Positions 38,078 to 47,057 are shown, counted from the stretch's first letter. The stretch is DNA of 64,000 nucleotides from Propionibacteriaceae bacterium (GCA_031261485.1 JAISJO010000091.1:1-64000); one strand, 5' to 3'. Notes: a model not told the origin generated them from the letters alone. Program-made: numbers and translations.

Positions 38078-39481
38078 TCAGTTCTGCAGGAGTTCGTCCA
38101 TGGCAGTCGCGGAGCCAACGACTCGAGCGTCACCCAGACCGAACATTGTTGTGAGGTTAGCTCCATTCGGAGTGTTGCGTAGCTGAACCCAGATTTCAAA
38201 GCGATTGACACCCGTTACGTCTAGATCAACGTCCACAGGCGCATTGTAGATTGCCTCGAATTCGCCCACTGTCACGCCATCTGCCTTGAATATCACATGG
38301 ACTGCTCCCCCGGTATCTGTCACGTCATCGGGAATGCCGAATACCGCCTGGAAACGGTTCGCTTTCACCCCCAACAAGTATGTCCACGCGGCCCAATCAT
38401 CTGGCTTTCTTGAATCGAACTGGACACGCCCGGTGACCGAGTTTGTGAAACTTTGACCATGCAAGAGCAAATCTTTGGAAACGCTCATTGACCCTCCGAC
38501 TGACTTCAGCTGGCCCACATAAATCCCAGTTCCTGATTCGGCAACGGTGACTGTCACTTCACTGGGAAGAGGTTTGCCGACATCCGGATCGACGGAAAGG
38601 ATTGAACCTGGCGCTGCCAATGGGTCGTACGCATAGACGACACGGACATTTGCACCTAGGTCGCGCACGCGCGTCGTGAGGTCATTGAGCGTGAGCCCTG
38701 ATGGATCTGGGACGGTCGCCGGAATGGATAAAGTGAGTGCGATTGTTCCTACGTTCGTCACTCCCGATGATGGAGACTGCGCCACAACAACATTGGCTTC
38801 ACCTGCAAACGGTTCCTTGGTAAGAATCACTTTCGTGGGATCCCAGCCTTGATCAGCGATGACCTGCAGTGCCTCATCCTTGCTCAAACCACGCACGTCG
38901 GGCATACGCAGGGTCGTGGGCTCGTCGGGGTGGAGGGTGACTGTGATGACCTCTGGCGTAATATCCGATCCCGATTGAAGAGACAAGTCATAGTTGCGTG
39001 TAATCCAGCCTGCAACAAATCCCCCCACCACGAGTGCCAGGAGCAAGAGACCAATCCCAGCAACGAAAAGTAGTCTGTGACGTTTCTTGGACTCTCCTGA
39101 AGGAGTTGAGTGACGTGTGAACCGAGCTTTCGATGGTTTGGATGCCGACTGTGTCGCAGCATCCACCTGTGGCTCGTCCGGGGCGCTGGCACTGCTCGAC
39201 ATGTCTGTTGGCGGCTTTGACTCGCCTTCCTCTGCAGAGTTGGCTCCCTCTGGGGCGGACACGTTCTGAGGCTCCGTCTGAGATGGATCGTCAGCAGATG
39301 TCGGATGGGTTTGGGTGTTCTGCGCCTCGGCCGCCGCAATCCAGTCAATTAGCCCCTGATAGGCGGCAGGATGAGAAGCAACCGCAGAGCGAAGATCGGG
39401 AAATTGCTGAGCAATCTGGGCCAGTGTTGTCGGTGTCGTCGCAGAGTCTGCGAGAGCTTCTTGAGCGGCAATCTCGTCCAT
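38078..39481 (-). CDS. LRV + TM + PASTA x2 + NPCBM-like surface protein
   Basis: This is a 467-residue protein. Residues 1-50 are a variant leucine-rich (LRV-type) repeat domain (ALADSATTPTTLAQIAQQFP). Then comes a Ser/Pro/Glu-rich linker, a transmembrane helix at ~155-178 (FVAGIGLLLLALVVGGFVAG), two PASTA-like domains (MPDVRGLSKDEALQVIADQG; VPDPSGLTLNDLTTRVRDLG), and a C-terminal ~125-residue beta domain resembling NPCBM glycan-binding modules. The LRV part is cytoplasmic, the rest outside. I start at ATG 39481, since the track start at 39538 is unsupported. It lies 15 bp before the VWA-SGNH gene. PASTA domains usually contact peptidoglycan or muropeptides, so a wall-sensing complex with the hydrolase is plausible. 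No kinase domain is present. Confidence 0.8.
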   Translation of the reverse strand: MDEIAAQEALADSATTPTTLAQIAQQFPDLRSAVASHPAAYQGLIDWIAAAEAQNTQTHPTSADDPSQTEPQNVSAPEGANSAEEGESKPPTDMSSSASAPDEPQVDAATQSASKPSKARFTRHSTPSGESKKRHRLLFVAGIGLLLLALVVGGFVAGWITRNYDLSLQSGSDITPEVITVTLHPDEPTTLRMPDVRGLSKDEALQVIADQGWDPTKVILTKEPFAGEANVVVAQSPSSGVTNVGTIALTLSIPATVPDPSGLTLNDLTTRVRDLGANVRVVYAYDPLAAPGSILSVDPDVGKPLPSEVTVTVAESGTGIYVGQLKSVGGSMSVSKDLLLHGQSFTNSVTGRVQFDSRKPDDWAAWTYLLGVKANRFQAVFGIPDDVTDTGGAVHVIFKADGVTVGEFEAIYNAPVDVDLDVTGVNRFEIWVQLRNTPNGANLTTMFGLGDARVVGSATAMDELLQN

Positions 39482-39553
39482 GATGATTCTCGTTATCGTC
39501 CCGTGGCCGCATGGCGGCATCAACCTGTTGCGAGTCACACTATCAGTTGCGCT

Positions 39554-41047
39554 CTACGCCGTCGATGGTTCCCTATTCGCCGAAGGACCCAGAGTCCCGC
39601 AGGCTCCAGGACTCCGCAGGACCCCCGACTGTCTGGCGGCCCACCACTCCAGCAACTCCTTGGTTGCTTCTTCTTCGCCAACCGGGCCACGGTCCAGGCG
39701 GCGCTCCAGCAGGAATGCGTACGCCTGACCTACCGTCTTGCTCGGGCCGATGTTCAGTAGGGCCATGATCTGGTTGCCGTCGAGGTCGGGGCGGATGGCG
39801 TCGAGCTCCTCTCGGGTGGCAAGGTCGTCGATGCGCCATTCGAGTTCTTCGTACGTCACTGCCAGACGGTCAGCCTTCTTCTTGTTGCGGGTCGTGCAAT
39901 CCGCCCTTGTCAGCATGTGCAAACGCTCCAGCTCCGGGCCAGCGTCTCGTACATAGCGGCGCACGGCCGAGTCCGTCCAGCCGGATTCGCCGTACCCATG
40001 GAAGCGCAGATGTAACTCGATGAGTTTCGCCACAGAGTCGACGACGTCTTTGGGGTACTTCATGGCCGTCAGGCGTTTGCGAGCCATCCTTGAGCCGACG
40101 AGGTCATGGTTGTGGAAACTTACCTTGCCTCCGGCCTCGTGGCGTTTGGTCTTCGGCTTGCCGATGTCGTGGAGAAGAGCGGCGAGGCGGTTCACGAGGT
40201 CGGGTTCGTGGTTGCGGGCCTTCTCCAGGGCAATGGCCTGGTCGAGGACGGTCAGCGAATGCTCGTACACGTCCTTGTGCCGGTGGTGCTCGTCAATCTC
40301 CAACTGGAGGGCGGGTAATTCGGGAATGAACTGGTCGGCCAACCCCGTCTTGACAAGCATATCCACACCGATGCGCGGCTCATCGCACATCAGGAGTTTG
40401 GAGAACTCGTCGCGGATGCGCTCTTCGGAAACGATGGCGAGGCGACCGTTCATGTCCATCATGGCCTTGATGACTTCGGGAGTCGGCTTGAACTGGAAGC
40501 GCGCGGCGAAACGGGCGGCCCGCATCATGCGCAGGGGGTCGTCGGAGAAGGACTGTTCGGCGGTGGCGGGTGTACGAATGACCCCTTCCTCCAGATCGAC
40601 TTGCCCTCGATACGGGTCTACAAAGAGACTTGTAGATAAGTCGATAGCCATCGCATTGATGGTGAAGTCACGGCGGACCAAGTCCCCCTCGATGGTGTCA
40701 CCGAAACGTACCTCCGGTTTGCGGGAGTCTGGGTCGTAAGAGTCGGCACGGAACGTCGTGACCTCGACGGTCCACTCCTGCCCGCCCTTGCGCAGGACAG
40801 TCCCGATAGTGCCGAACTCGCGCCCCATGTCCCAGATGGGACCCTTCAGTGTGCGCAGAATCGCCTCGATGTCATCGGGACGAGCCGAGGTCGTGAAGTC
40901 CAAGTCATGTGCCGGGATTTCCAAGAGGGCGTCGCGCACAGGCCCCCCAACAAGGTACAATGAATGTCCAGCCGCCGCAAAGGCACGCTCCAGCGGCCTT
41001 GTCACAGGTTCGAGGGACTCCAGTGCATTTTCGATGTTCATTGGCAT
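39554..41047 (-). CDS. CCA tRNA nucleotidyltransferase (HD-domain type)
   Basis: The enzyme adds or repairs the 3'-CCA of tRNAs. The class II nucleotidyltransferase head shows YLVGGPVRDALLEIPAHDLDFTTSA and RRDFTINAMAIDL. The middle has the RNA/ATP-binding region (DPLRMMRAARFAARF). An HD domain follows (ALLHDIGKPKTKRHEAGGKVSFHNHDLVG). The 497-residue length is usual in Actinomycetota. The tRNA-Pro gene in this window has no encoded CCA, consistent with need for this enzyme. No strong ribosome-binding site precedes ATG 41047. Confidence 0.94.
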   Translation of the reverse strand: MPMNIENALESLEPVTRPLERAFAAAGHSLYLVGGPVRDALLEIPAHDLDFTTSARPDDIEAILRTLKGPIWDMGREFGTIGTVLRKGGQEWTVEVTTFRADSYDPDSRKPEVRFGDTIEGDLVRRDFTINAMAIDLSTSLFVDPYRGQVDLEEGVIRTPATAEQSFSDDPLRMMRAARFAARFQFKPTPEVIKAMMDMNGRLAIVSEERIRDEFSKLLMCDEPRIGVDMLVKTGLADQFIPELPALQLEIDEHHRHKDVYEHSLTVLDQAIALEKARNHEPDLVNRLAALLHDIGKPKTKRHEAGGKVSFHNHDLVGSRMARKRLTAMKYPKDVVDSVAKLIELHLRFHGYGESGWTDSAVRRYVRDAGPELERLHMLTRADCTTRNKKKADRLAVTYEELEWRIDDLATREELDAIRPDLDGNQIMALLNIGPSKTVGQAYAFLLERRLDRGPVGEEEATKELLEWWAARQSGVLRSPGACGTLGPSANREPSTA

Positions 41048-41203
41048 AGCTCAGCCATTCTACTGGAGATGCCGAAAACACCTTTCAGCGGGGCGAGTCG
41101 TAGTGTCGAAATCCTTGCATCACAACGAAGCCACGAGTCAATGGCAAGTTGTCCGAGCGACTGCCGCTCTCGGAGGTAGTTCTCCGCCCAGAGGAAGAAA
41201 TGC

Positions 41204-41259
41204 GTGATGATTATCACAGAATTATGTATAATTACGTGAGAACTACCACACGATTATAC
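41204..41259 (+). promoter_or_regulatory. palindromic promoter region of DUF4143 ATPase
   Basis: TATAAT at 41227-41232 is a perfect -10. It sits inside the left arm of GTATAAT...ATTATAC (41226-41232 and 41253-41259). A second inverted repeat GTGAT-gatt-ATCAC (41204-41217) occupies the -35 position. The arrangement suggests autoregulation or tight repression. The region is visibly AT-rich compared with its surroundings. Confidence 0.6.
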
Positions 41260-41271
41260 AAGGAGGTCGGC

Positions 41272-42606
41272 GTGGACCGCGACGCGATGAGAAAGCTCGT
41301 ACAGTGGCAGCAGTCGCCTCGGCGCAAGCCGTTGGTGGTGCAGGGCATTCGCCAGTGTGGGAAGACGTGGCTGCTCAAAGAGTTCGGGCGGACCCGCTTC
41401 CGCTCTACTGCCTATGTCAGCTTTGATGAGAACCCTGAATATGAAGAGTTCTTTGCTGTCAAGGATGTCGAACGTATCGTCGAGAATCTGTCTCTGGTGA
41501 CCGGTGTGCCAATTACCGGCCCGGACTCTCTGCTCATCCTCGACGAGATCCAGAATTGCCCAGCGGCTCTGAACTCACTGAAGTATTTTCACGAGAATCG
41601 ACCTGACCTGCCTGTCGCCGCTGCCGGGTCGCTGCTGGGCATCAGCCTGGCCGGGTCAGGATTTCCCGTCGGGCAAGTGGACTTCCTGAAGATGTACCCT
41701 CTGACCTTCGGCGAGTTTCTGCGAGCCAACGGGGCTGACACCCTGGCCGACTACGCTGAACAGGTTAGCCGTCTTGAACCTGTACCAGCAGCCTTCCTCA
41801 ACCCACTCGACGAGCAACTGAAGACTTATCTTGTCACTGGTGGGATGCCGGAACCGATAAGGGCATGGGCCGAAGAGCGTGACTTGTCGCTGGTGGAAAC
41901 AGCCTTGTCGCAGATACTTCGGGCGTATGAACTGGACTTCGCCAAACATGCCAAACCGACTGATTTCCCCAAGATCTCCCTAATCTGGGCGTCGCTGCCT
42001 TCTCAGTTGAGCCGCGAGAACAAGAAGTTTCTTTATCAGAGCGTCAAGCCTGGGGCACGAGCCCGAGAATACGAAGATGCGCTGCAGTGGCTGATTGGGG
42101 CAGACTTGGTCACCAAGGTTTTCCGCTCGACCGCTCCGGGCTTGCCCATCAGCGCTTACGACGACCTCGGAGCCTTCAAGATCTATCTCGCAGACGTTGG
42201 TCTGCTGCGTCGTCTGGCGCGTCTGACCCCGAGCGCGGTCCTGGAGCAAGACCAGAACCTCACTGAGTTTCGTGGGGCCATGACAGAAAACTATGTCCTA
42301 CAATCCTTGCTTCCACAATTGGATGGTGTTCCGCGCTATTGGTCCCAAAGCAATCCTCCCTACGAAGTCGATTTCCTTGTCCAACACGAAAACCGGGTGC
42401 TCCCCGTTGAGGTGAAGTCAGGGAAAGCCGTGGCGAGTCGCAGTTTGACGAAGTTCTCGACGGTATTTCCTGGACAGACTCCGCTTCGGGTCAGGTTTTC
42501 AGCGCAGAATCTGCGCCTCGACTCTGACGTGCTCAATATCCCGCTGAGTCTTGCACACCAGGGTAACCGCCTGATTTCTCTGGCGTTGGCGCAGCTGCAT
42601 CAGTGA
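41272..42606 (+). CDS. AAA_14/DUF4143 ATP-binding protein
   Basis: The 444-residue protein has an N-terminal AAA_14 ATPase (Walker A GIRQCGKTW; Walker B SLLILDEIQNCP) and a C-terminal DUF4143 domain with a nuclease-like core (WSQSNPPYEVDFLVQHEN...VEVKSGKAV, resembling E-x-K). GTG 41272 follows AGGAGG by 5 nt. The 41 track residues before it are not supported. The family is widespread, often multicopy and horizontally moved, with no firm role. The gene sits alone between the CCA enzyme and the ribosomal operon, a likely late insertion. Confidence 0.88.
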   Translation: MDRDAMRKLVQWQQSPRRKPLVVQGIRQCGKTWLLKEFGRTRFRSTAYVSFDENPEYEEFFAVKDVERIVENLSLVTGVPITGPDSLLILDEIQNCPAALNSLKYFHENRPDLPVAAAGSLLGISLAGSGFPVGQVDFLKMYPLTFGEFLRANGADTLADYAEQVSRLEPVPAAFLNPLDEQLKTYLVTGGMPEPIRAWAEERDLSLVETALSQILRAYELDFAKHAKPTDFPKISLIWASLPSQLSRENKKFLYQSVKPGARAREYEDALQWLIGADLVTKVFRSTAPGLPISAYDDLGAFKIYLADVGLLRRLARLTPSAVLEQDQNLTEFRGAMTENYVLQSLLPQLDGVPRYWSQSNPPYEVDFLVQHENRVLPVEVKSGKAVASRSLTKFSTVFPGQTPLRVRFSAQNLRLDSDVLNIPLSLAHQGNRLISLALAQLHQ

Positions 42607-42717
42607 GGTTTCACCATGGGCTGGAGGTACCGAAGAGTGCCTTGAGCCTCCCGTTGAGCGGATGCCACGACAATACCCTTGTCACCCCGAAGCTCGGCAA
42701 ATCGGGGAACTTGCTCC

Positions 42718-42809
42718 CGGCAGATTACGGGATAAGCCATCGGCAGATTGTCGAATAGAGTTCCGGCAGATTGTCGAATAGAACGGCGGCAGATTGGGGA
42801 CTACACCGG
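42718..42809. repeat. four 23-bp tandem repeats (CGGCAGATT...)
   Basis: CGGCAGATT begins at 42718, 42741, 42764 and 42787, exactly 23 bp apart. Units 2 and 3 share CGGCAGATTGTCGAATAGA. The outer units are diverged after the first nine bases. The 372-bp gap between the ATPase and rplI holds this array and the rplI terminator. No gene is supported. Confidence 0.9.
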
Positions 42810-42929
42810 AGGTTTGCGTCAAAGGGGCGGCACAACAAGCCACCAATCGTGCCCAAATCAGTAGAAAGTGCTACAGGTACAGCCCACCCGTTGCGTTATC
42901 TGCTGCAGCCCACGGTGGCGAACACGAGA

Positions 42930-42960
42930 AAGAGGGGCAGCACAATGTACTGCCCCTCTT
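42930..42960 (-). terminator. Rho-independent terminator of rpsF-rplI operon
   Basis: AAGAGGGGCAG and CTGCCCCTCTT form an 11-bp perfect stem with a 9-nt loop, 18 bp after the rplI stop. On the minus strand the stem is followed by a short T-rich tail (TTTCTCG). Confidence 0.85.
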
Positions 42961-42978
42961 GCCTAACGCTGAGGTTTT

Positions 42979-43425
42979 CTAGCCAGCGACAACTTCGACC
43001 GGGATGTGTGCGGTCACTGCGTCGTGCAGTTTGATGCCGACGGTGTGGGTGCCCAAGGTCTTGATGGGCTTGACGAGCACAATCGAACGCTTGTCCACCG
43101 ACGGGCCACCGGCTGCTTTGACCGCGAGGGCCAGGGCGGCAGTGGTCACAGCGCCGAACAGGGTTCCGGACTCGCCTGCGTGGGCCTTGACCGACACGTT
43201 CAGAGTTTCAAGCTGTGTGCGCAACTGATTGGCGTGGTCCACGCCACGCACCTCGCGGGCGTCACGAGCACGCTGAATGCCTTCGATTTGCTTCTCGGAA
43301 CCCTTGGTCCACGCAATGGCATGGCCCTGGGGCAGGAGGAAGTTGCGGCCATAGCCGGGACGAACGTCGACGATGTCCCCAGCGATGCCGAGGTTGGCGA
43401 CAGTGGTGGTCAGAATGAGTTTCAT
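42979..43425 (-). CDS. rplI: 50S ribosomal protein L9
   Basis: L9 binds 23S rRNA domain V at its N-terminal domain. MKLILTTTVANLGIAGDIVDVRPGYGRNFLLP is the standard start and domain. ATG 43425 follows AAGGAG, so the track's MIP extension is dropped, leaving 148 residues. It is the last gene of the rpsF-ssb-rpsR-rplI operon, 15 bp after rpsR. Confidence 0.97.
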   Translation of the reverse strand: MKLILTTTVANLGIAGDIVDVRPGYGRNFLLPQGHAIAWTKGSEKQIEGIQRARDAREVRGVDHANQLRTQLETLNVSVKAHAGESGTLFGAVTTAALALAVKAAGGPSVDKRSIVLVKPIKTLGTHTVGIKLHDAVTAHIPVEVVAG

Positions 43426-43440
43426 TGGTATCACTCCTTA

Positions 43441-43674
43441 TCAGCGGCCCGAAGTCGCGTAGGGCAGCAGGGCCACTTCGCGGGCGTTCTTGATGGCTTG
43501 GGCGACCTTGCGCTGATCCTGGACAGTCAGCCCGGTCACGCGGCGCGAACGAATCTTGCCACGGTCGGAGATGAACTTGCGCAGCAGCGCGGTGTCTTTG
43601 TAATCGACGGCCCCGATGTGAATTGTCTTCACCGGGACGATCTTCTTCTTCATGATTGGCTTACGTGCGGCCAT
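43441..43674 (-). CDS. rpsR: 30S ribosomal protein S18
   Basis: The 77-residue S18 contains [24 protein letters not shown], the family signature, and pairs with S6 on the platform of the 30S subunit. There is no CxxC zinc pattern (C- form). It follows ssb after an 81-bp gap. Confidence 0.97.
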   Translation of the reverse strand: MAARKPIMKKKIVPVKTIHIGAVDYKDTALLRKFISDRGKIRSRRVTGLTVQDQRKVAQAIKNAREVALLPYATSGR

Positions 43675-43755
43675 TTCGGTGCTCCCTTTCTTGAGCCCAG
43701 CTTTCGCTGGAATGCGCCTTGCCCTTGCGGGCGGTTATTGGTTGTGGGCCGTCGA

Positions 43756-44232
43756 TCAGAACGGCGGTTCATCGGATTGAGCGGACGCCCAGGGGTCGGC
43801 TGCGGGAGCCGACGACTGCGGGGCCGATGACCATCCCGCACTCCCCCCTTGCTGGAACCCACCCGAAGATGGGTTGCGCGTGACCTTGGCCGACGCATAT
43901 TTCAGCGCTGGCCCGACCTCGTCCACGTCGACCTCGAAAACCACCCGACGCTCGCCGGACTGGGTTTCGTAGGAGCGCGACTTGAGGCGGCCCTGGACAA
44001 TGACCCTCATCCCCTTGGTCAGCGACTCGGCCACGTTTTCCGCGACCTGGCGCCACACCGCGCAGTTGAGGAACATGGCCTCCCCGTCTTTCCATTCGTT
44101 CGAGTTACGGTCGAATGTTCTCGGTGTTGAGGCCACGGTGAAATTGGCCACGGCAGCCCCTGAGGGCGTGAACCGAAGCTCGGGGTCGGCTGTCAGGTTG
44201 CCGACGATGGTGATGATTGTGTCGCCTGCCAT
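43756..44232 (-). CDS. ssb: single-stranded DNA-binding protein
   Basis: The 158-residue SSB has an OB-fold domain (residues 1-110; [41 protein letters not shown]). A Gly/Ser/Pro-rich linker leads to the acidic protein-binding tip SDEPPF. It lies in the usual place between rpsF and rpsR. Confidence 0.97.
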   Translation of the reverse strand: MAGDTIITIVGNLTADPELRFTPSGAAVANFTVASTPRTFDRNSNEWKDGEAMFLNCAVWRQVAENVAESLTKGMRVIVQGRLKSRSYETQSGERRVVFEVDVDEVGPALKYASAKVTRNPSSGGFQQGGSAGWSSAPQSSAPAADPWASAQSDEPPF

Positions 44233-44270
44233 GTGTCTTCCTTCTCTTGTGCCTCTAGTGTCTCAGACAC

Positions 44271-44627
44271 CTACGACACTTTTGAGCCCTTGGCTTCAGG
44301 AGCTTTGGGGGTCTTCTCTTCAGACTCGTCGGAGGGCTTTACTTCCTCGGGGCGGAAAACCTTGGCGCGCATGACCTTCTCATCAATGGAGAGCCTACGG
44401 TCGAACTCCTTGACAACGGCCGGTTCGCAGTCCAAATTGACCACAATGTACGTTCCCTCAGACTTCTTGTTGATGTCATACGCAAGACGGCGGCGACCTA
44501 GGATTTCGAGGTTGGTCACCTTCGCTCCAGCCTTTGTGACGGGCTTGAGGTGAGCATCGATCAGGGGTTGCACTTGGCGGTCATCAACGTCGGGGTCAAC
44601 GATGATCATGACTTCATAACTACGCAT
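44271..44627 (-). CDS. rpsF: 30S ribosomal protein S6
   Basis: The 118-residue S6 begins MRSYEVMIIVDPDVDD and contains GRRRLAYDINKKSEGTY. ATG 44627 follows GAGGAGA, and the 21-residue extension in the track is rejected. The C-terminal tail is acidic and Lys/Pro-rich. First gene of the operon. Confidence 0.97.
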   Translation of the reverse strand: MRSYEVMIIVDPDVDDRQVQPLIDAHLKPVTKAGAKVTNLEILGRRRLAYDINKKSEGTYIVVNLDCEPAVVKEFDRRLSIDEKVMRAKVFRPEEVKPSDESEEKTPKAPEAKGSKVS

Positions 44628-44800
44628 TCGCGTCGTCTCCTCTGGACTATCGGCTGTGGGGAGGTCCCGCAGCAGGAGTTGTGCGCACACCCAAGGGGCG
44701 AAGCGCCAAGGGGATACTTTACCGTGTGAAGCCCAGTCGTGTCACTTTCACATCCGAACGTGCTCGGCGCTGGGGCAGAAGACCTACGCCTGCCAGATGG

Positions 44801-44822
44801 ATTCTGCGACTCCGCGCAGAAT
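44801..44822. repeat. REP-like hairpin, short form
   Basis: ATTCTGCG and CGCAGAAT with a 6-nt loop lie between rpsF and pta. The upstream CAGATGG also occurs in the 24792 copy. It is one of several related dispersed sequences in the window. Confidence 0.6.
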
Positions 44823-44857
44823 GACGATGTGGTGGGTTACCGAGGCAGGCCGGTGTC

Positions 44858-46495
44858 CTACTCCTCTATCTGCGCTTGGATGGCGGTGATGGCGACTGTG
44901 TTGACGATATCGTCCACAAGGGCGCCGCGCGACAAGTCGTTGACCGGCTTGCGCAGACCTTGGAGGATGGGACCGATGGCGATGGCTTTGGCTGTCCGCT
45001 GAACGGCTTTGTATGTTGTATTGCCCGTGTTCAAGCTGGGGAAAATGAACACTGTCGCATGGCCGGCGACGGGAGAATCAGGCCGCTTCGTCTTCGCCAC
45101 GACCGGGTCGACAGCGGCGTCGAATTGGATGGGGCCCTCGGAGGGTAATTCCGGTGCCCTCTCGCGCAAGATCCGAGTGGCCTCGACGGCAGCGTCCACA
45201 TCCGGGCCAGTCCCAGACGTACCTGTGGAGTAAGACAGTATTGCCACCTTGGGGTCGATATTGAACGTGCGAGCTGTTTCCGCCGACGCGATGGCGATGT
45301 CGGCCAACTGGTCGGGGGTGGGGTTGGTGTTGACCGCGCAGTCGGCGAAGACGTACACCCTGTCGGACAGGCACATGAGGAAGTAACCCGACACGATGGC
45401 CGCACCAGGCTTGGTCTTGATGAACTCCAACGCAGGACGAATGGTATTTGCTGTTGTATGAACCGCGCCGGAAACCATGCCGTCAGCCAGACCAAAGTGA
45501 ATCATCATGGTCCCGAAGTACGACAAGTCTTTGAGCGTCTCGCGGGCCTGCTCGACTGTCACACCCTTCTTCGCGCGAAGTTTCGCATACTCCTCAGCGA
45601 AAGTCCCCAGGAGTTCAGGCTCGTCGGGGTTCTGGATGGTGACACCACTCAAGTCCAACCCCAGTTCGTCCGCACGAGCCAGAATGGTCGCCTCGTCACC
45701 CAGCAAAATGAGGTTGGCGATGCCGCGCTGCTTGATGATGGCCGCCGACGTCAAGATTCGGTCGTCGTCGGCTTCGGGCAGGACCACGGTTCGCAGGTCC
45801 GCGCCCGCCCTTGTCATCAGCTCGTATTGGAACCTCAGCGGTGTACACACGTTGGACTCGGCCGCCTGGACAGCGTCAACGAAGGCATCAGGCAATACAA
45901 CTTCAGAGGACACTCGCCCTGGAATGGCCAGTGTCCAGTCGATGCCATGGCAGTCGAGGGCTTTGCGGTAATTGACGGCGTCCTCCGGGTCGATGTTGAC
46001 CCCGATGACTCCCATGGGAGCAGCATGTCTCTTGCGCAACTCGGCAAGACAGAAGTCAGCCGCATAACGCAGGTCGTCGGGGGATTCGTTGCCTTCGAGG
46101 ACGAGCAGCGCGGGTGTGTTCAGGTTTGCGGCGATCTCGGCATTGAGAGAGAACTCGATGGGGTTGATGACGTCGGAGTAATCGGAACCGACGATGACAA
46201 CCACGTCACACGCCGCCGCGACCTGCTGGTAGCGCCCGATGATGTCGGTGATGGCACCGTCACGGTCTTCGCGCACTCGCGCGTACGTCACGCCGTAGGC
46301 CTGGTCGTATTCCTGGTCCGCAGTGGCTGCAGGAAGCAGAGATTCAAGGATCTGGTCGACGCTGTTTGTGGAGATGATAGGGCGGAACACGCCAACGCGG
46401 GGGAACGCGCCGCGCAGCGCCTCAAGAGCGCCAAAGGCAATTGCTGATTTACCGAGAAGAGAGTCGGGAGCGACGATGTACACACTTTTAGCCAT
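44858..46495 (-). CDS. pta: phosphate acetyltransferase
   Basis: Pta interconverts acetyl phosphate and acetyl-CoA. The N-terminal ~190 residues are a P-loop-like (AAA_26/BioD-type) domain (APDSLLGKSAIAFGALEAL). The C-terminal catalytic domain has YFLMCLSDRVYVFADCAVNTNPT and AILSYSTGTSGTG. The middle DRTGG-type domain of longer Pta proteins is absent, so 545 residues is the short actinobacterial form. No ackA is adjacent. Together with the phosphoketolase at 59064 it links the xylulose/fructose phosphate shunt to acetyl-CoA. Confidence 0.95.
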   Translation of the reverse strand: MAKSVYIVAPDSLLGKSAIAFGALEALRGAFPRVGVFRPIISTNSVDQILESLLPAATADQEYDQAYGVTYARVREDRDGAITDIIGRYQQVAAACDVVVIVGSDYSDVINPIEFSLNAEIAANLNTPALLVLEGNESPDDLRYAADFCLAELRKRHAAPMGVIGVNIDPEDAVNYRKALDCHGIDWTLAIPGRVSSEVVLPDAFVDAVQAAESNVCTPLRFQYELMTRAGADLRTVVLPEADDDRILTSAAIIKQRGIANLILLGDEATILARADELGLDLSGVTIQNPDEPELLGTFAEEYAKLRAKKGVTVEQARETLKDLSYFGTMMIHFGLADGMVSGAVHTTANTIRPALEFIKTKPGAAIVSGYFLMCLSDRVYVFADCAVNTNPTPDQLADIAIASAETARTFNIDPKVAILSYSTGTSGTGPDVDAAVEATRILRERAPELPSEGPIQFDAAVDPVVAKTKRPDSPVAGHATVFIFPSLNTGNTTYKAVQRTAKAIAIGPILQGLRKPVNDLSRGALVDDIVNTVAITAIQAQIEE

Positions 46496-46632
46496 AACTG
46501 GAGTCTATCTGATTTGGCCTGTGCACAGGCGCGCCTGCTTGTGCGAGGGGCACATCGTTGCGGGGGCAGGATTCGGATGTGTCGGACTCCGACGCCGAAC
46601 TAAGATTGGCCCAAACTGGCTTCCCGTCTGAC

Positions 46633-46661
46633 TTGCATCAAGTCACGCTGGGACGTACCCT
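46633..46661 (+). promoter_or_regulatory. candidate promoter of small gene 46767
   Basis: TTGCAT (46633-46638) and TACCCT (46656-46661) are 17 bp apart. The ~100-nt leader that follows contains GGACA-gcta-TGTCC, a weak stem. The rest of the 271-bp gap upstream shows nothing further. Confidence 0.5.
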
Positions 46662-46766
46662 AGTAAAGCTTCAATTGCACAATCCTCCCGCCTGACTCAG
46701 GACAGCTATGTCCGGAGCTGGGTGGTGCGCGTACACACCGCGTAAACAATTACAGAGAGGGATTGT

Positions 46767-47057
46767 GTGATTACTACAGAACTACCGGGGGTTGTCACCC
46801 GGCGAATGGCTCAGGACCCGGACATGCGCAGGCGGGTCATCCGGGCAGTCGATACCGCGTTCCGCGACGTACACACCAGGCGCATGGCGCAATGGGCAAC
46901 CGACGACTCCGTGCCGATGCCCACCAGGGACGAGTCCCGGCGCATCGCCGAACACGAGGTGGGCGCACTCATCAGGGCGCTCGGACCGCTCGCCGCCTGG
47001 AAGCCTGAGCGGTACGACCAGGAGCGGTCCTGGGTCGCTGAACGTTTGGCGGCGTGA
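46767..47057 (+). CDS. hypothetical protein (96 aa)
   Basis: GTG 46767 follows GAGAGGGA, and the frame runs 96 codons (MITTELPGVVTRRMAQDPDM). It is hydrophilic and Arg-rich, predicted mostly helical, with no signal peptide, helix span or motif that I know. It has its own promoter candidate and stands alone between pta and the guaB1 cassette. The Arg content could fit nucleic-acid contact, but this is a guess. Confidence 0.6.
   Translation: MITTELPGVVTRRMAQDPDMRRRVIRAVDTAFRDVHTRRMAQWATDDSVPMPTRDESRRIAEHEVGALIRALGPLAAWKPERYDQERSWVAERLAA

Noticed and set aside
42771-43034. 87-aa and 62-aa plus-strand ORFs at the 23-bp repeats
   Set aside because: They start within the repeat array and run into antisense rplI and its terminator. 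No ribosome-binding site.
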